Assembly (NCBI GenBank): GCA_963652365.1
Contig: CAVJTH010000007.1
Location: 1 to 64,000 of the forward strand
Direction of reading: 5' to 3'
DNA: 64,000 nucleotides
DNA from: Hallerella sp963652365
Lineage (GTDB): Bacteria > Fibrobacterota > Fibrobacteria > Fibrobacterales > Fibrobacteraceae
The notes beneath the pieces are model-generated. The model was not told where the DNA came from. It saw only the letters and a program-made list of their open reading frames with translations, and did no database searches. Of this stretch, positions 34,279 through 42,732 are shown in pieces; the stretch's first letter is position 1, and every line of letters begins with the position of its first letter. Both the position numbers and the translations under genes were made by a program.

Positions 34279-35546
34279 GAGGATCCGGGCGCTTTCTGAA
34301 CAGCAAGATGAAAATCGACTGGCTCTTTCTTGCGCTGGTCCTTGTCCTGACCTCGATCGGAATTCTGCTGGTCTATTCGGCGACGGCGAATTCGACCGCT
34401 GTCTGGTACACGGCTTGCTGGGCTCGCCAGATCGTGTATTTTTTCGGCGGAAGCCTGCTCGCCTTGCTGATCGCGCTGGTGCGTATCGACTATTTGCAGC
34501 GCTTTGCGTATCCCCTGTATTTCGTTGTCGTCCTTCTCTTGATGTTTATCGCGTTTGGCGGTGGCGATGCGGCAAAGGGCGCCGGGCGCTGGATAGACCT
34601 GGGCTTTATCAAGATCCAGCCGTCCGAATTTGCGAAGATCGCCTTCTTGCTCGCGATGTCGAAGTGGCTATCGACGCATCGGGTAAACATTCTGCAGGCG
34701 AAAACGTTCGTCGTTCCGGGCCTTATCTTCCTTGTTCCCTTTGTGCTGGTTCTCAAGCAGCCCGATTTGAGCACGGCGCTCGTGTTTACCGCGGTGACGA
34801 TCGTTGGATTTTACTGGGCGGGCCTGACGCTCTCCGACCTCTTTCTGCTCCTTAGTCCTGTCGCTTCGGTCATCCTTTCCTATCCGCATATTCCGTATTC
34901 CCAGGTGCTTTGGGGACTTTTGCTCTGCGTCGTGTTTCTGGTGCTTCTGTTTCGAAAGTTGCCAAAGAAATTCATCATCGTCGTTCTTTCCCTGAACATC
35001 GTTTGCGGCTATGCCAGCATGATGGCCTGGAATTCCCTGGAAGACCACCAGCGAAATCGCGTCATGACGTTTGTCGATCCGATGCGCGATCCGAAAGGCG
35101 CGGGATATCAGGTCATACAGTCCGAAGTGGCGATTGGAAGCGGAGGTCTTTTCGGAAAGGGATTCGGGGAAGGGACGCAGACCAATCTGGCGTTCTTGCC
35201 GGAGGAACACACGGATTTTATTTTCAGCGTCCTGGGCGAGCAATTCGGCTTTGTCGGCTGCATCACGCTGCTCGGGCTTTACTTCCTGTTTCTCTGGCGG
35301 GCCATTTCGATTTGCCGCCTGCACCTCGATCCGTTCGTAAACCACGTCGTATCGGGCGCCTGCACGATTTTTCTCTTTCACATTACGGTGAATATCTCGA
35401 TGACGCTCGGCATGATGCCCGTCACCGGACTGCCGCTGCCGTTTCTTTCGTATGGCGGATCGTTTCTCTTGACCTGCATGATGCTTGTCGGGCTGCTGGT
35501 CAATATGCGCTACCAGGGAAGCCAGCTCGAAAGCAACTATGACTGA
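34275..35546 (+). CDS. rodA: SEDS glycosyltransferase RodA
   Basis: The 423-residue protein starts at ATG 34275, overlapping the mrdA stop. It has about ten membrane helices and SEDS signatures: GAGRWIDLGFIKIQPSEFAK near residue 98, FLPEEHTDFIFSVLGEQFG near residue 305, and TGLPLPFLSYGGSF near residue 385. RodA polymerises lipid II glycan strands together with PBP2. It ends the shape operon. No clear terminator follows before the comF-like gene. Confidence 0.95.
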   Translation: MRGSGRFLNSKMKIDWLFLALVLVLTSIGILLVYSATANSTAVWYTACWARQIVYFFGGSLLALLIALVRIDYLQRFAYPLYFVVVLLLMFIAFGGGDAAKGAGRWIDLGFIKIQPSEFAKIAFLLAMSKWLSTHRVNILQAKTFVVPGLIFLVPFVLVLKQPDLSTALVFTAVTIVGFYWAGLTLSDLFLLLSPVASVILSYPHIPYSQVLWGLLLCVVFLVLLFRKLPKKFIIVVLSLNIVCGYASMMAWNSLEDHQRNRVMTFVDPMRDPKGAGYQVIQSEVAIGSGGLFGKGFGEGTQTNLAFLPEEHTDFIFSVLGEQFGFVGCITLLGLYFLFLWRAISICRLHLDPFVNHVVSGACTIFLFHITVNISMTLGMMPVTGLPLPFLSYGGSFLLTCMMLVGLLVNMRYQGSQLESNYD

Positions 35547-35619
35547 TTTTTCCATCAGGATTCCCTTTTTGAAAGTCTAGAGCGTTATCTCTCTTGAAAC
35601 GTTAAAAAGGGAGGTTTCC

Positions 35620-36330
35620 ATGTCGTTTCGAAACGGGATTTCGAGTTTTTTCTTTGGAAACGGATGTCTGGCCTGTCGTCGCGCCGGAGTCCCGCTCGAT
35701 CCATGGCTCTGCCCGGACTGTCGGGACGAGCTGCGCAGTCTTGCGAAAAGTCCCCGGCAGCCGAATCCGGACGTTCTTTGCCTGTATGCGATGACGCCCT
35801 TGACGAAGGCGCTTGTCCATGGACTGAAATACGGAAACATGCCGGGACTTGCCGGCTATCTGGTGTCGAATGCGTTGCGGGAATCGGAGACCTGTGAAAT
35901 CATTCGAAGCTGGGGATCGAAGCTCGCCTTTGTCCCGGTTCCGCTTCACAGGGCCCGAATGCGGGAAAGGGGCTACAACCAGGCGGAAAAGCTTGCCTGT
36001 TCGTTTGCCGGGAAGACGGGTGGTGTCGTCGCCCGCGCGCTTTTTCGGAAAACGTTCCGCGTCTCGCAGACAGCGCTTTCGAAAACGGGAAGAGCGAACA
36101 ATGTCGCGGGAGCGTTTGGGTGGGACAGTGCGCGCTCCTGGCCCGTTGGCTATACGCCTGTCATCGTCGATGACGTGTTTACGACGGGGGCGACGACCAG
36201 TGCGTGCCTGTATGCCATGGAAAAGGAAAACCTGGCCGGACGCGCCAAGATCTGCACGCTGCTGCTCGAAGAAAGCGCAACGGCAAGGATCGATTTTGCC
36301 GCGGACTCCTCGATGGAATGGAACGTGTAG
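35620..36330 (+). CDS. ComF-family phosphoribosyltransferase-like protein
   Basis: The 236-residue protein has an N-terminal zinc-finger pattern (C16LAC19 and C30PDC33) and a C-terminal PRTase domain. VPVPLHRARMRERGYNQAE near residue 110 and the PRPP-loop VIVDDVFTTGATTSA near residue 182 define the family. ComF proteins act in DNA uptake in competent bacteria, but many members have unknown roles. The ATG at 35620 has GGGAGG. The stop lies one base from the tRNA-Ser gene on the other strand. Confidence 0.9.
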   Translation: MSFRNGISSFFFGNGCLACRRAGVPLDPWLCPDCRDELRSLAKSPRQPNPDVLCLYAMTPLTKALVHGLKYGNMPGLAGYLVSNALRESETCEIIRSWGSKLAFVPVPLHRARMRERGYNQAEKLACSFAGKTGGVVARALFRKTFRVSQTALSKTGRANNVAGAFGWDSARSWPVGYTPVIVDDVFTTGATTSACLYAMEKENLAGRAKICTLLLEESATARIDFAADSSMEWNV

Positions 36331-36411
36331 CGGAGGAAGAGGGACTCGAACCCCCAAGCCTTGCGGCGGCGGTTTTCAAGACCGCTGACTTACCAATTAG
36401 CCTATTCCTCC
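36331..36411 (-). tRNA. tRNA-Ser (anticodon UGA)
   Basis: Read on the minus strand, GGAGGAA pairs with TTCCTCC as acceptor stem. The anticodon loop is CTTGAAA, giving TGA. The variable arm of 13 bases is compatible with serine, though short. The T-loop TTCGAGT is normal. The 3' CCA is not encoded. Confidence 0.9.
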
Positions 36412-36416
36412 AAAAC

Positions 36417-36444
36417 AAAAACCCTAGAAGTATCCAGGGTTTTT
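36417..36444 (-). terminator. Hairpin between the tRNA genes
   Basis: AAAAACCCT (36417-36425) pairs perfectly with AGGGTTTTT (36436-36444). It could terminate or mark processing of the tRNA-Phe transcript. Confidence 0.55.
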
Positions 36445-36448
36445 GGAG

Positions 36449-36521
<73 letters not shown>

Positions 36522-36667
36522 ATTTGATAGACCAAATTTAGCCTATTGGCGTGAAATTGTCAAGGGAAAATCTTTGTAAAGCAAAATTTAACGCATTTTT
36601 TGATGAACGACGAGAATGTTTCGTATAAATTTAAAGCGGGATTGTTGTGGTTCGCTCTGGAGATACA

Positions 36668-39067
36668 ATGAAAACGATTCGAACCGCTATTTTTGCGACT
36701 GCGTTTGGAATTTTGACCGCCTGCTCGGACGACCCGTCCCGTGCCGAAGAAGAACCGCTTCTCTCTTCGGACTCCGACTGGAACGAGGCATCTTCGAGTT
36801 CGTCCATCTCTTCGGGAGCGGAAAAAGAAGCCAGCAGTTCGAGCGAAGAAGTGCGTTGCGATGCTTTCTGGCAGGGAAATTCCACAATCCTTGTCAATGA
36901 AATCTTGCCCGGAAATATTGATTGGCTGGATGACCAGGGAGAGGATCCTGGCTGGGTGGAACTTTACAATTCGTCGGCCGAACCCGTATCCCTTCGCGGT
37001 CTCGCCCTGGTCAAGGAAACCTCTAGCCCGCGGAAATGGGTCTTTGGCGACGATACGATTCCGGCGAACGGTTTTCGCATCGTCTTCGCTTCCAAGCGAA
37101 ATCTGCCCACTCCCCTTGCAGGCGAAGATTCCGATTCCCTGCATTTCCGTTCCCACACGAGCTGGAAGCTGAAGGATTCCGGGGGAAGTCTCTTCTTGAT
37201 CGGCGAAAACTGCGGCGTTCTCGATTCGGTTTCGTATCCGGCTCTTGACGCGGGCGTAAGCTGGGGAAAGACTCCGGACGGATGGAAGTACTTCTCCTCG
37301 CCGACTCCGGAAGGGGACAATGCGAAAAGCCGCGGATTCGAAGGCTTTGTGTCGTCCCCCGTATTTGAAAGCAGCGGAGGATTTTACAGGGACTCCGTCG
37401 TGCTTGCGCCGCCATCGGCGGAGAACGGTGCGGTTGTCCGTTGTACGTTCGACGGTTCCGCGCCAAGCGATTCAACGGAAGAAATGCGCGACGTCAAGAT
37501 CTTGAAGCAGAACACGGTTGTGCGCTGTGCCGCCTTTCTAGACGGCCTGATTACGAACAAGGTAGTGACGAATACCTACTTTATCGACGAAACGGTGAAA
37601 ATGCCCGTTGTCGCCATCAGCGTGGATTCCGTCTTTTTCAGAAAGCATTACGTACAAACGATGGCTTCTTCTCCAGGTTCCGCGGATCCGAACAAGACGG
37701 GACTTTTTGCCGACGTCGAACTGCCTGCCCATGTGGAGTATTTTGCGGAAGGTAGCGAAAGCTCGGGAAAGGCCTGGGAATCGGATGCGGGAATCTCGCT
37801 CATGGGAAATTACAGCCGCCTGGAAGAGAAAAAGTCCGTCGCGATCAAGATGGGCGAAGAGTATCTTTCCGGATGGCTCGGCTATCCCCTGTTTGAAACC
37901 CGCAAGGCGACGAACAGCAAGTACAAGGCGTTTAACCTGCGAAACAACGGCAACCGTTTTGTCAGCGACTATATCGAGGATGCGGTGGGCGGCGCGATTC
38001 TCGAAGGCAGTGGCGTGGATTACCAGAGAAGCAGACAGGTCGTCGTGTTTTACAACGGGAATTACTGGGGCATTCACGACATGCGGGAACGTTTCAACAA
38101 GAACTTTGTCGAAACGAATTACGGCTACGATGCCTCGTCGGTGAATTTTGTCAAGCACATCAACCGTACGGTGACGGCGAGCAACGGGACGACGGATGAT
38201 TATGAAAGTCTTCTTTCGTTTGTGGCCCAGAGCGATCTTTCCGGGGAAAACAATGCGGCCTATGAACAGATCAAGGCGCAGATGGATGTCGGAAACTTTG
38301 CGGATTACATGGCGGCGGAAATCTACTCGCACAACGGGGACTGGCCAAACAACAATGTCCGGGCGTGGAAAAGTCCGGAGCAGCCATGGAAATTCATGGT
38401 CTATGATTTGGATCACGGATACGACTGGATGTGGGCGACTCAGGGATTTGACCAAAGTACAAACATGTTTGACTGGATCCGACAAGGCGGTTCCTATTCG
38501 GGAAAATGCTATTCCAGTACATCGGGAGAGTGCTTCCACACCTTGTATGTAAAGTTAATCCAGAATCCCGATTTTCGGCGACTGTTCATCAACCGTTCGG
38601 CGATGATGCTCGAAAACTACTTGAACGCGGCCAATGTCGAAAAGACGGTCGATGCGATGGTCCAAACCATCGATGCGGATGAAATGACGCGGGACTTGGA
38701 AAAATTCGAACAGACGAAACGCTACTACACAAATTCGTGCGGCGGAGGGTTCAGCAAGTCCGGTTCGTGCATCAAGTCGTGGGCGGCAAGCCGCGATGGA
38801 ACCGTCCATGACGAGTATGTCGAAGAGTTTGGGCTTGGCGAGGATCTTTCGGTTTCGATTGCCGCCCAGGGGAACGGTTCGGTAAGCCTGGAGGGGAAAA
38901 TCCTTCCGAAAAGCTTTACCGGGAAGTTCTTTGGCGGTAATGCGATGGAACTGTCGGCAAATCCCGCTGCGGGAGCGAAATTCGTGTCGTGGGAGGATGG
39001 CTCGACGTCGAACCCGCGCCTCGTAAGCCCTGTTGACGGAGACTCCTTTGTCGCTCTATTTGAATAG
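36668..39067 (+). CDS. CotH-kinase-like surface lipoprotein
   Basis: Starting at ATG 36668 (GGAG upstream), the product has 799 residues. A lipobox ILTAC puts Cys19 at the mature N-terminus. A Ser/Glu-rich linker follows. A lamin-tail-like domain (ILVNEILPGN, WVELYNSSAEPVSLRG) spans about residues 80-200. A chitobiase C-terminal-like strand region holds VRCTFDGSAPSDST. A CotH domain runs from about residue 315 to 680, with SHNGDWPNNN and DLDHGYDWMW near residue 580, which match the metal/ATP-binding motifs. The end resembles an InlB-type beta repeat (AGAKFVSWEDGS). Substrate and role are unknown; cell-surface protein phosphorylation or cell-wall binding is possible. Confidence 0.87.
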   Translation: MKTIRTAIFATAFGILTACSDDPSRAEEEPLLSSDSDWNEASSSSSISSGAEKEASSSSEEVRCDAFWQGNSTILVNEILPGNIDWLDDQGEDPGWVELYNSSAEPVSLRGLALVKETSSPRKWVFGDDTIPANGFRIVFASKRNLPTPLAGEDSDSLHFRSHTSWKLKDSGGSLFLIGENCGVLDSVSYPALDAGVSWGKTPDGWKYFSSPTPEGDNAKSRGFEGFVSSPVFESSGGFYRDSVVLAPPSAENGAVVRCTFDGSAPSDSTEEMRDVKILKQNTVVRCAAFLDGLITNKVVTNTYFIDETVKMPVVAISVDSVFFRKHYVQTMASSPGSADPNKTGLFADVELPAHVEYFAEGSESSGKAWESDAGISLMGNYSRLEEKKSVAIKMGEEYLSGWLGYPLFETRKATNSKYKAFNLRNNGNRFVSDYIEDAVGGAILEGSGVDYQRSRQVVVFYNGNYWGIHDMRERFNKNFVETNYGYDASSVNFVKHINRTVTASNGTTDDYESLLSFVAQSDLSGENNAAYEQIKAQMDVGNFADYMAAEIYSHNGDWPNNNVRAWKSPEQPWKFMVYDLDHGYDWMWATQGFDQSTNMFDWIRQGGSYSGKCYSSTSGECFHTLYVKLIQNPDFRRLFINRSAMMLENYLNAANVEKTVDAMVQTIDADEMTRDLEKFEQTKRYYTNSCGGGFSKSGSCIKSWAASRDGTVHDEYVEEFGLGEDLSVSIAAQGNGSVSLEGKILPKSFTGKFFGGNAMELSANPAAGAKFVSWEDGSTSNPRLVSPVDGDSFVALFE

Positions 39068-39118
39068 GGTTTCGGGAGCCTTTCCGAATCGGTTTCTTTC
39101 GGGAGTCTTCTGAATTTC

Positions 39119-39124
39119 TATAAT
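39119..39124 (+). promoter_or_regulatory. -10 box directly before hisA
   Basis: TATAAT ends 6 bases before the ATG at 39131. With usual spacing transcription would start at the A of the ATG, giving a leaderless mRNA. No Shine-Dalgarno is visible, and no good -35 box is seen. Confidence 0.5.
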
Positions 39125-39130
39125 ATCGGC

Positions 39131-39937
39131 ATGACCCTTTTTCGTCCATGCATCGACATCCACCAAGGAAAGGTCAAGCAGATTGTCGGCGGAACGCTTT
39201 CCGATGCCGAAACGCCCTTGACGCATTTTACGAGCGAAAAGTCTCCCGACTATTACGCAGACCTCTATCGGCGCGACGGCTTGAAGGGTGGACATGTGGT
39301 CATGCTTGGAAAGGGCAATGCGGATGCGGCCAAGAAGGCGCTTGCCGCCTATCCGGGCGGTCTCCAGGTCGGCGGAGGAATCTGCCCCGGCAATGCGCAG
39401 GAATTTCTCTCTGCGGGAGCGAGCCATGTGATTGTCACGAGCTGGATCTTTGACGGGGCGCATCTCGATGTGGAGAGGGTCAAGGAGCTTTCCCGGGTGG
39501 TCGGAAAAAAGAGGCTCGTTCTGGATCTGAGCTGTCGAAAAACGGAATGCGGATGGAACGTGGCGACGAATCGCTGGCAGACCGTTACCGATTCCGAAGT
39601 CTCCGAAAAACTTTTGGATACGCTGTCCGGCTATTGCGACGAATTTCTCGTCCATGCGGCAGACGTCGAAGGACTTTCGCGCGGAATGGACGAACCGCTA
39701 ATCCGCTTTCTCGCGAAAAACAGCCCGATTCCCGTCACGTATGCCGGTGGCGCGCAAAGCGTTTCGGATCTTGCCCGGTGCAGCGAGATTTCCGAAGACC
39801 GCGTCGATTTGACGATTGGCAGCTCGCTCGATATTTTCGGCGGAACGGGAACACGCTATGCGGATTGCGTCCAGTTCAACCGGGCAAGGCTTTTTTCCGC
39901 CGATCGAGCATTCGATACACGATTAGGCACACGATAA
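39131..39937 (+). CDS. hisA: HisA isomerase, eukaryotic (yeast HIS6) type
   Basis: The 268-residue TIM-barrel protein should isomerise ProFAR to PRFAR in histidine synthesis. The sequence follows the fungal/plant subtype rather than the usual bacterial HisA: FRPCIDIHQGKVKQIVGGTL at the start, then GGHVVMLGKGN, LQVGGGIC, VIVTSWIF, LDLSCRKTE, FLVHAADVEGL and LTIGSSLDIFGG. No other his gene is in the window. Its last 62 bases overlap the convergent MATE gene. A poorly conserved tail (RARLFSADRAFDTRLGTR) after the barrel lies in this overlap and may be dispensable. Confidence 0.92.
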   Translation: MTLFRPCIDIHQGKVKQIVGGTLSDAETPLTHFTSEKSPDYYADLYRRDGLKGGHVVMLGKGNADAAKKALAAYPGGLQVGGGICPGNAQEFLSAGASHVIVTSWIFDGAHLDVERVKELSRVVGKKRLVLDLSCRKTECGWNVATNRWQTVTDSEVSEKLLDTLSGYCDEFLVHAADVEGLSRGMDEPLIRFLAKNSPIPVTYAGGAQSVSDLARCSEISEDRVDLTIGSSLDIFGGTGTRYADCVQFNRARLFSADRAFDTRLGTR

Positions 39938-41216
39938 CGGAAAACAGCGAGCCGATTGGCGCGGCAAGTCCCATCGGAGCGAGCGTCTCGGGAAAGTAGC
40001 GGGCGGCAAGCCATGTTCCCGGAACGCGAAAGAGGATGATGGAAAGCGCATTGTGGATAAACGAAATGAAGGAAAGGCCGCGGGCGCAGAAATATCCGCT
40101 GAAGCTGAAATGAACCGCGGCGACCAGGCAGTCGAGAACGTATGTGCGCAGATATTCCGTACCGTATCGGATTACGGCGACATCGTCCGTAAAGATTTTT
40201 AGAACCGGTTCCGAAATCCATTGGAAGCCCAGGGCAAAGACAGCTCCGAAACTCGCGGCGATACCGATTCCCGCCCAGAGCGTTCTTTTGGCCCGGAGCG
40301 ATTCGCCTGCCCCGATGTTCTGCGCGGCGATTGCCGAAACGGTCGAAAGCATCGAAGAAGGGACGAGGAACAGAAAGCAGATGATCTTTTCGACGATGCC
40401 GACCGCTGCGGCGATTTCGAGACCGCGGCTGTTGGCTATCATCGTGATGAAGAGGAAGGAAACCTGGATGAACCCGTCTTGCGCGGCGACCGGTGCCCCG
40501 ATGCCGAGGATTCCGCGGAAAATGGTCTTGTTCGGGCGCAGATCACGCCGGGAAACCTGTACGCCGAACCGGGATTTTTTCGCGGCGACTAGCGAGACGA
40601 TAACGCTCAGCGTCTGTGCAATGACCGTTGCGAGTGCCGCTCCTTCTGCCCCGAGGCGAAAATATCCGATGAACGCGTAATCCAGCGCGACATTGAAGAG
40701 ACAGGCGACCGCGATAAAGTACATCGGATGCCTGGAATCCCCCATTCCGCGAAAGACGGAAGCGATGACGTTGTAGGCGACGATGAAGGGAATTCCGGCA
40801 AAGCACACCTGCAGATAGCGAACGGTTCCGTCGAAGGCTTCGGAAGGCGTCTTTAACAAACCGACGAGATCCTTGCAGAAAAAGAGCAGAAGCCCGGTGA
40901 GAAAAACGGAAAGGATTCCAAACAAGGTAATCGTATTTCCGGTGATGCGCGAAACGCTCCGAAAGTTTTTCGCGCCGACCGCGCGTCCGACGAGAACGGT
41001 CGCTCCCATGGCAAGTCCGACGATGATGACCGTCAGAAAATGCATCACTTGGCTTCCGACGGCGACCGCGGTTATCGCTTCGGCGCTTTCGAATTGCCCG
41101 ATGATAAAGAGGTCGGCAATGCCGTAGAGCGTTTGCAGGAAATAGGAAATGAAAAAGGGAACAGAAAAAACGGCGATGTTCTTGAAAATTCCGCCTTGTG
41201 TCAAGTTGTATGGCAT
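39876..41216 (-). CDS. MATE-family multidrug/Na+ antiporter
   Basis: The 446-residue protein has twelve predicted membrane helices in two similar halves. The N-terminal half starts NIAVFSVPFFISYFLQTLYG and contains IGQFESAEAITAVAVG and AMGATVLVGRAVGAKN. The second half contains GILGIGAPVAAQDGFIQ and AIAAQNIGAGESLRAKR. Such proteins export organic cations or metabolites. On its strand TATATT lies 9 bases before the ATG and no Shine-Dalgarno is seen, so the leader is very short. The 3' end overlaps hisA. Confidence 0.92.
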   Translation of the reverse strand: MPYNLTQGGIFKNIAVFSVPFFISYFLQTLYGIADLFIIGQFESAEAITAVAVGSQVMHFLTVIIVGLAMGATVLVGRAVGAKNFRSVSRITGNTITLFGILSVFLTGLLLFFCKDLVGLLKTPSEAFDGTVRYLQVCFAGIPFIVAYNVIASVFRGMGDSRHPMYFIAVACLFNVALDYAFIGYFRLGAEGAALATVIAQTLSVIVSLVAAKKSRFGVQVSRRDLRPNKTIFRGILGIGAPVAAQDGFIQVSFLFITMIANSRGLEIAAAVGIVEKIICFLFLVPSSMLSTVSAIAAQNIGAGESLRAKRTLWAGIGIAASFGAVFALGFQWISEPVLKIFTDDVAVIRYGTEYLRTYVLDCLVAAVHFSFSGYFCARGLSFISFIHNALSIILFRVPGTWLAARYFPETLAPMGLAAPIGSLFSVIVCLIVYRMLDRRKKALPG

Positions 41217-41289
41217 AGTGCGCCAAATATAGAAAAGCGGCTAAAAATTCGACGAAAGGCTTGTCGCCTTCTATGGGCGTGTCTGCATG

Positions 41290-42720
41290 CTATTTCTCGA
41301 ATGCGTAAGCGGCGATTTGTCTGGCCGTTGAATGCTTGGCCTCTTCCATGCGGAAGATCCTGCTCAGTTTTTTTAGGCTTTGCAGGGATGTGTAGTCTTG
41401 CAAAATCTGGTTGATGAAATACCGCAAGCATTTGGGCTTTATGTACTCGATATGGAATCGGTTCCTGATCCCGCAGTCTTCCAGTCGCAGGGCGTTGTCC
41501 ATCTGGTCCTTTCCTAGCGGCAGCACCAAGAAGGGAACTTCGTAGTAGATGCATTCCTTGATCGTGGCAAGTCCGCCGTGAATGATGGCGCAGCTGTTCT
41601 TTTCTTCCTTTTCGGCGATTGCTTGAAGAATTTGCCTTTGTGGGGCCCAGCCGCACACGGTTACGTTATCGTGCTCATCCCAGGGATTTTGGATAAGCGT
41701 CGATCCTACGCATAGAATCAGGTGATAACCTTTCATGTCCGATGACTGCATTGCGCTAATCATCGCCAAGAACAAGGACAATGCGCTTTCGGCATAGTCG
41801 AGCACCTGCGAACCGGCCGTCACATAGATAATCTTGTCCTTGCCCAGAATTTCTTCCCATTGGATTCCCGAGGAATCGTCTTCGATGCCTTCCAGTTCCT
41901 TGGTGATGCAAGGTTCCCCATACGAGACCAGGTTCCCGTGAGAATAATGCGCATAATCGAATTCTTTAGGGCATGGAATATATTCGGGGAAGCTTCTTAG
42001 CGGTTCTACAAACTGTTCGGGTGTTATCCCATAATCCTCCATGTATTCATCCGGGTCGCATTTATCGTTTGCCACCATGTTTATCAGTTTTCTTTGTTCG
42101 TCTGGCGTGAACGCCATTAAATTCTGTAAAGCGCGAGAGGCGGGATTTTCGCTTGGATGCCGAAGATACGTTGTGGAAATGGCGAATTTCGTCTTGCTTG
42201 TAAAGACGTCGGAATCGAATTTGTGATGGTAATAGACGATTAATGCTTCCAGTGCGGTGAAATACCCGGAAACCATCAAGTTCGGCTTGATTCTTTTCCA
42301 TCTTTCCCTAAATTCGACCGCGTTCCTGTACATGGCAGAATTTTTAGGAGCGCCGGCCTTGACGATGTTGTCCTTGTTGTCAAAGCCCGCATAGGCCAAT
42401 GCCCATAGATGGTCCGTTTTCCATCGATTCCCGGGAGTTGTCCGGAATTCATTTGTATAGCCGGGAGGATAAATGGATTCCTTCGTATCTTCGGGGACAT
42501 AGAAAATGCTGCTGTATTTAAAATCCGTCCCGTTCTTTTTATTGTAGGAAAGGATCAATTCCTCGCAATCGGCGATGCCCATGTATTCGATGTCAAATAA
42601 TTTTTCATCTTTGGAATTCTTCATGGAATCCAGACAATCAGCCCATGCGAGGGTAGGGAGCCAGTGTCCCTGTTCTTTATAGACATCAGGCCAAAATAGA
42701 ATTTTTTTAGGATTTGACAT
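41290..42720 (-). CDS. GT1/UGT-like glycosyltransferase in the toxin operon
   Basis: The 476-residue protein starts KKILFWPDVYKEQGHWLPTL, with the N-terminal pocket of GT-B enzymes. Near residue 380 it has IIHGGLATIKECIYYEVPFL followed by PLGKDQMDNALRLEDCG, the nucleotide-sugar motif (HGG, then P..xDQ.xNA) of macrolide and UDP-glucuronosyl transferases. It has no signal peptide, so it should act in the cytoplasm. Codons are AT-rich compared with flanking genes. It follows the GLUG gene by 12 bases and is the last gene of the island operon. It may glycosylate the GLUG protein, the TcA-like protein or a small molecule. Confidence 0.82.
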   Translation of the reverse strand: MSNPKKILFWPDVYKEQGHWLPTLAWADCLDSMKNSKDEKLFDIEYMGIADCEELILSYNKKNGTDFKYSSIFYVPEDTKESIYPPGYTNEFRTTPGNRWKTDHLWALAYAGFDNKDNIVKAGAPKNSAMYRNAVEFRERWKRIKPNLMVSGYFTALEALIVYYHHKFDSDVFTSKTKFAISTTYLRHPSENPASRALQNLMAFTPDEQRKLINMVANDKCDPDEYMEDYGITPEQFVEPLRSFPEYIPCPKEFDYAHYSHGNLVSYGEPCITKELEGIEDDSSGIQWEEILGKDKIIYVTAGSQVLDYAESALSLFLAMISAMQSSDMKGYHLILCVGSTLIQNPWDEHDNVTVCGWAPQRQILQAIAEKEEKNSCAIIHGGLATIKECIYYEVPFLVLPLGKDQMDNALRLEDCGIRNRFHIEYIKPKCLRYFINQILQDYTSLQSLKKLSRIFRMEEAKHSTARQIAAYAFEK

Positions 42721-42732
42721 GATGCCTTGCTC

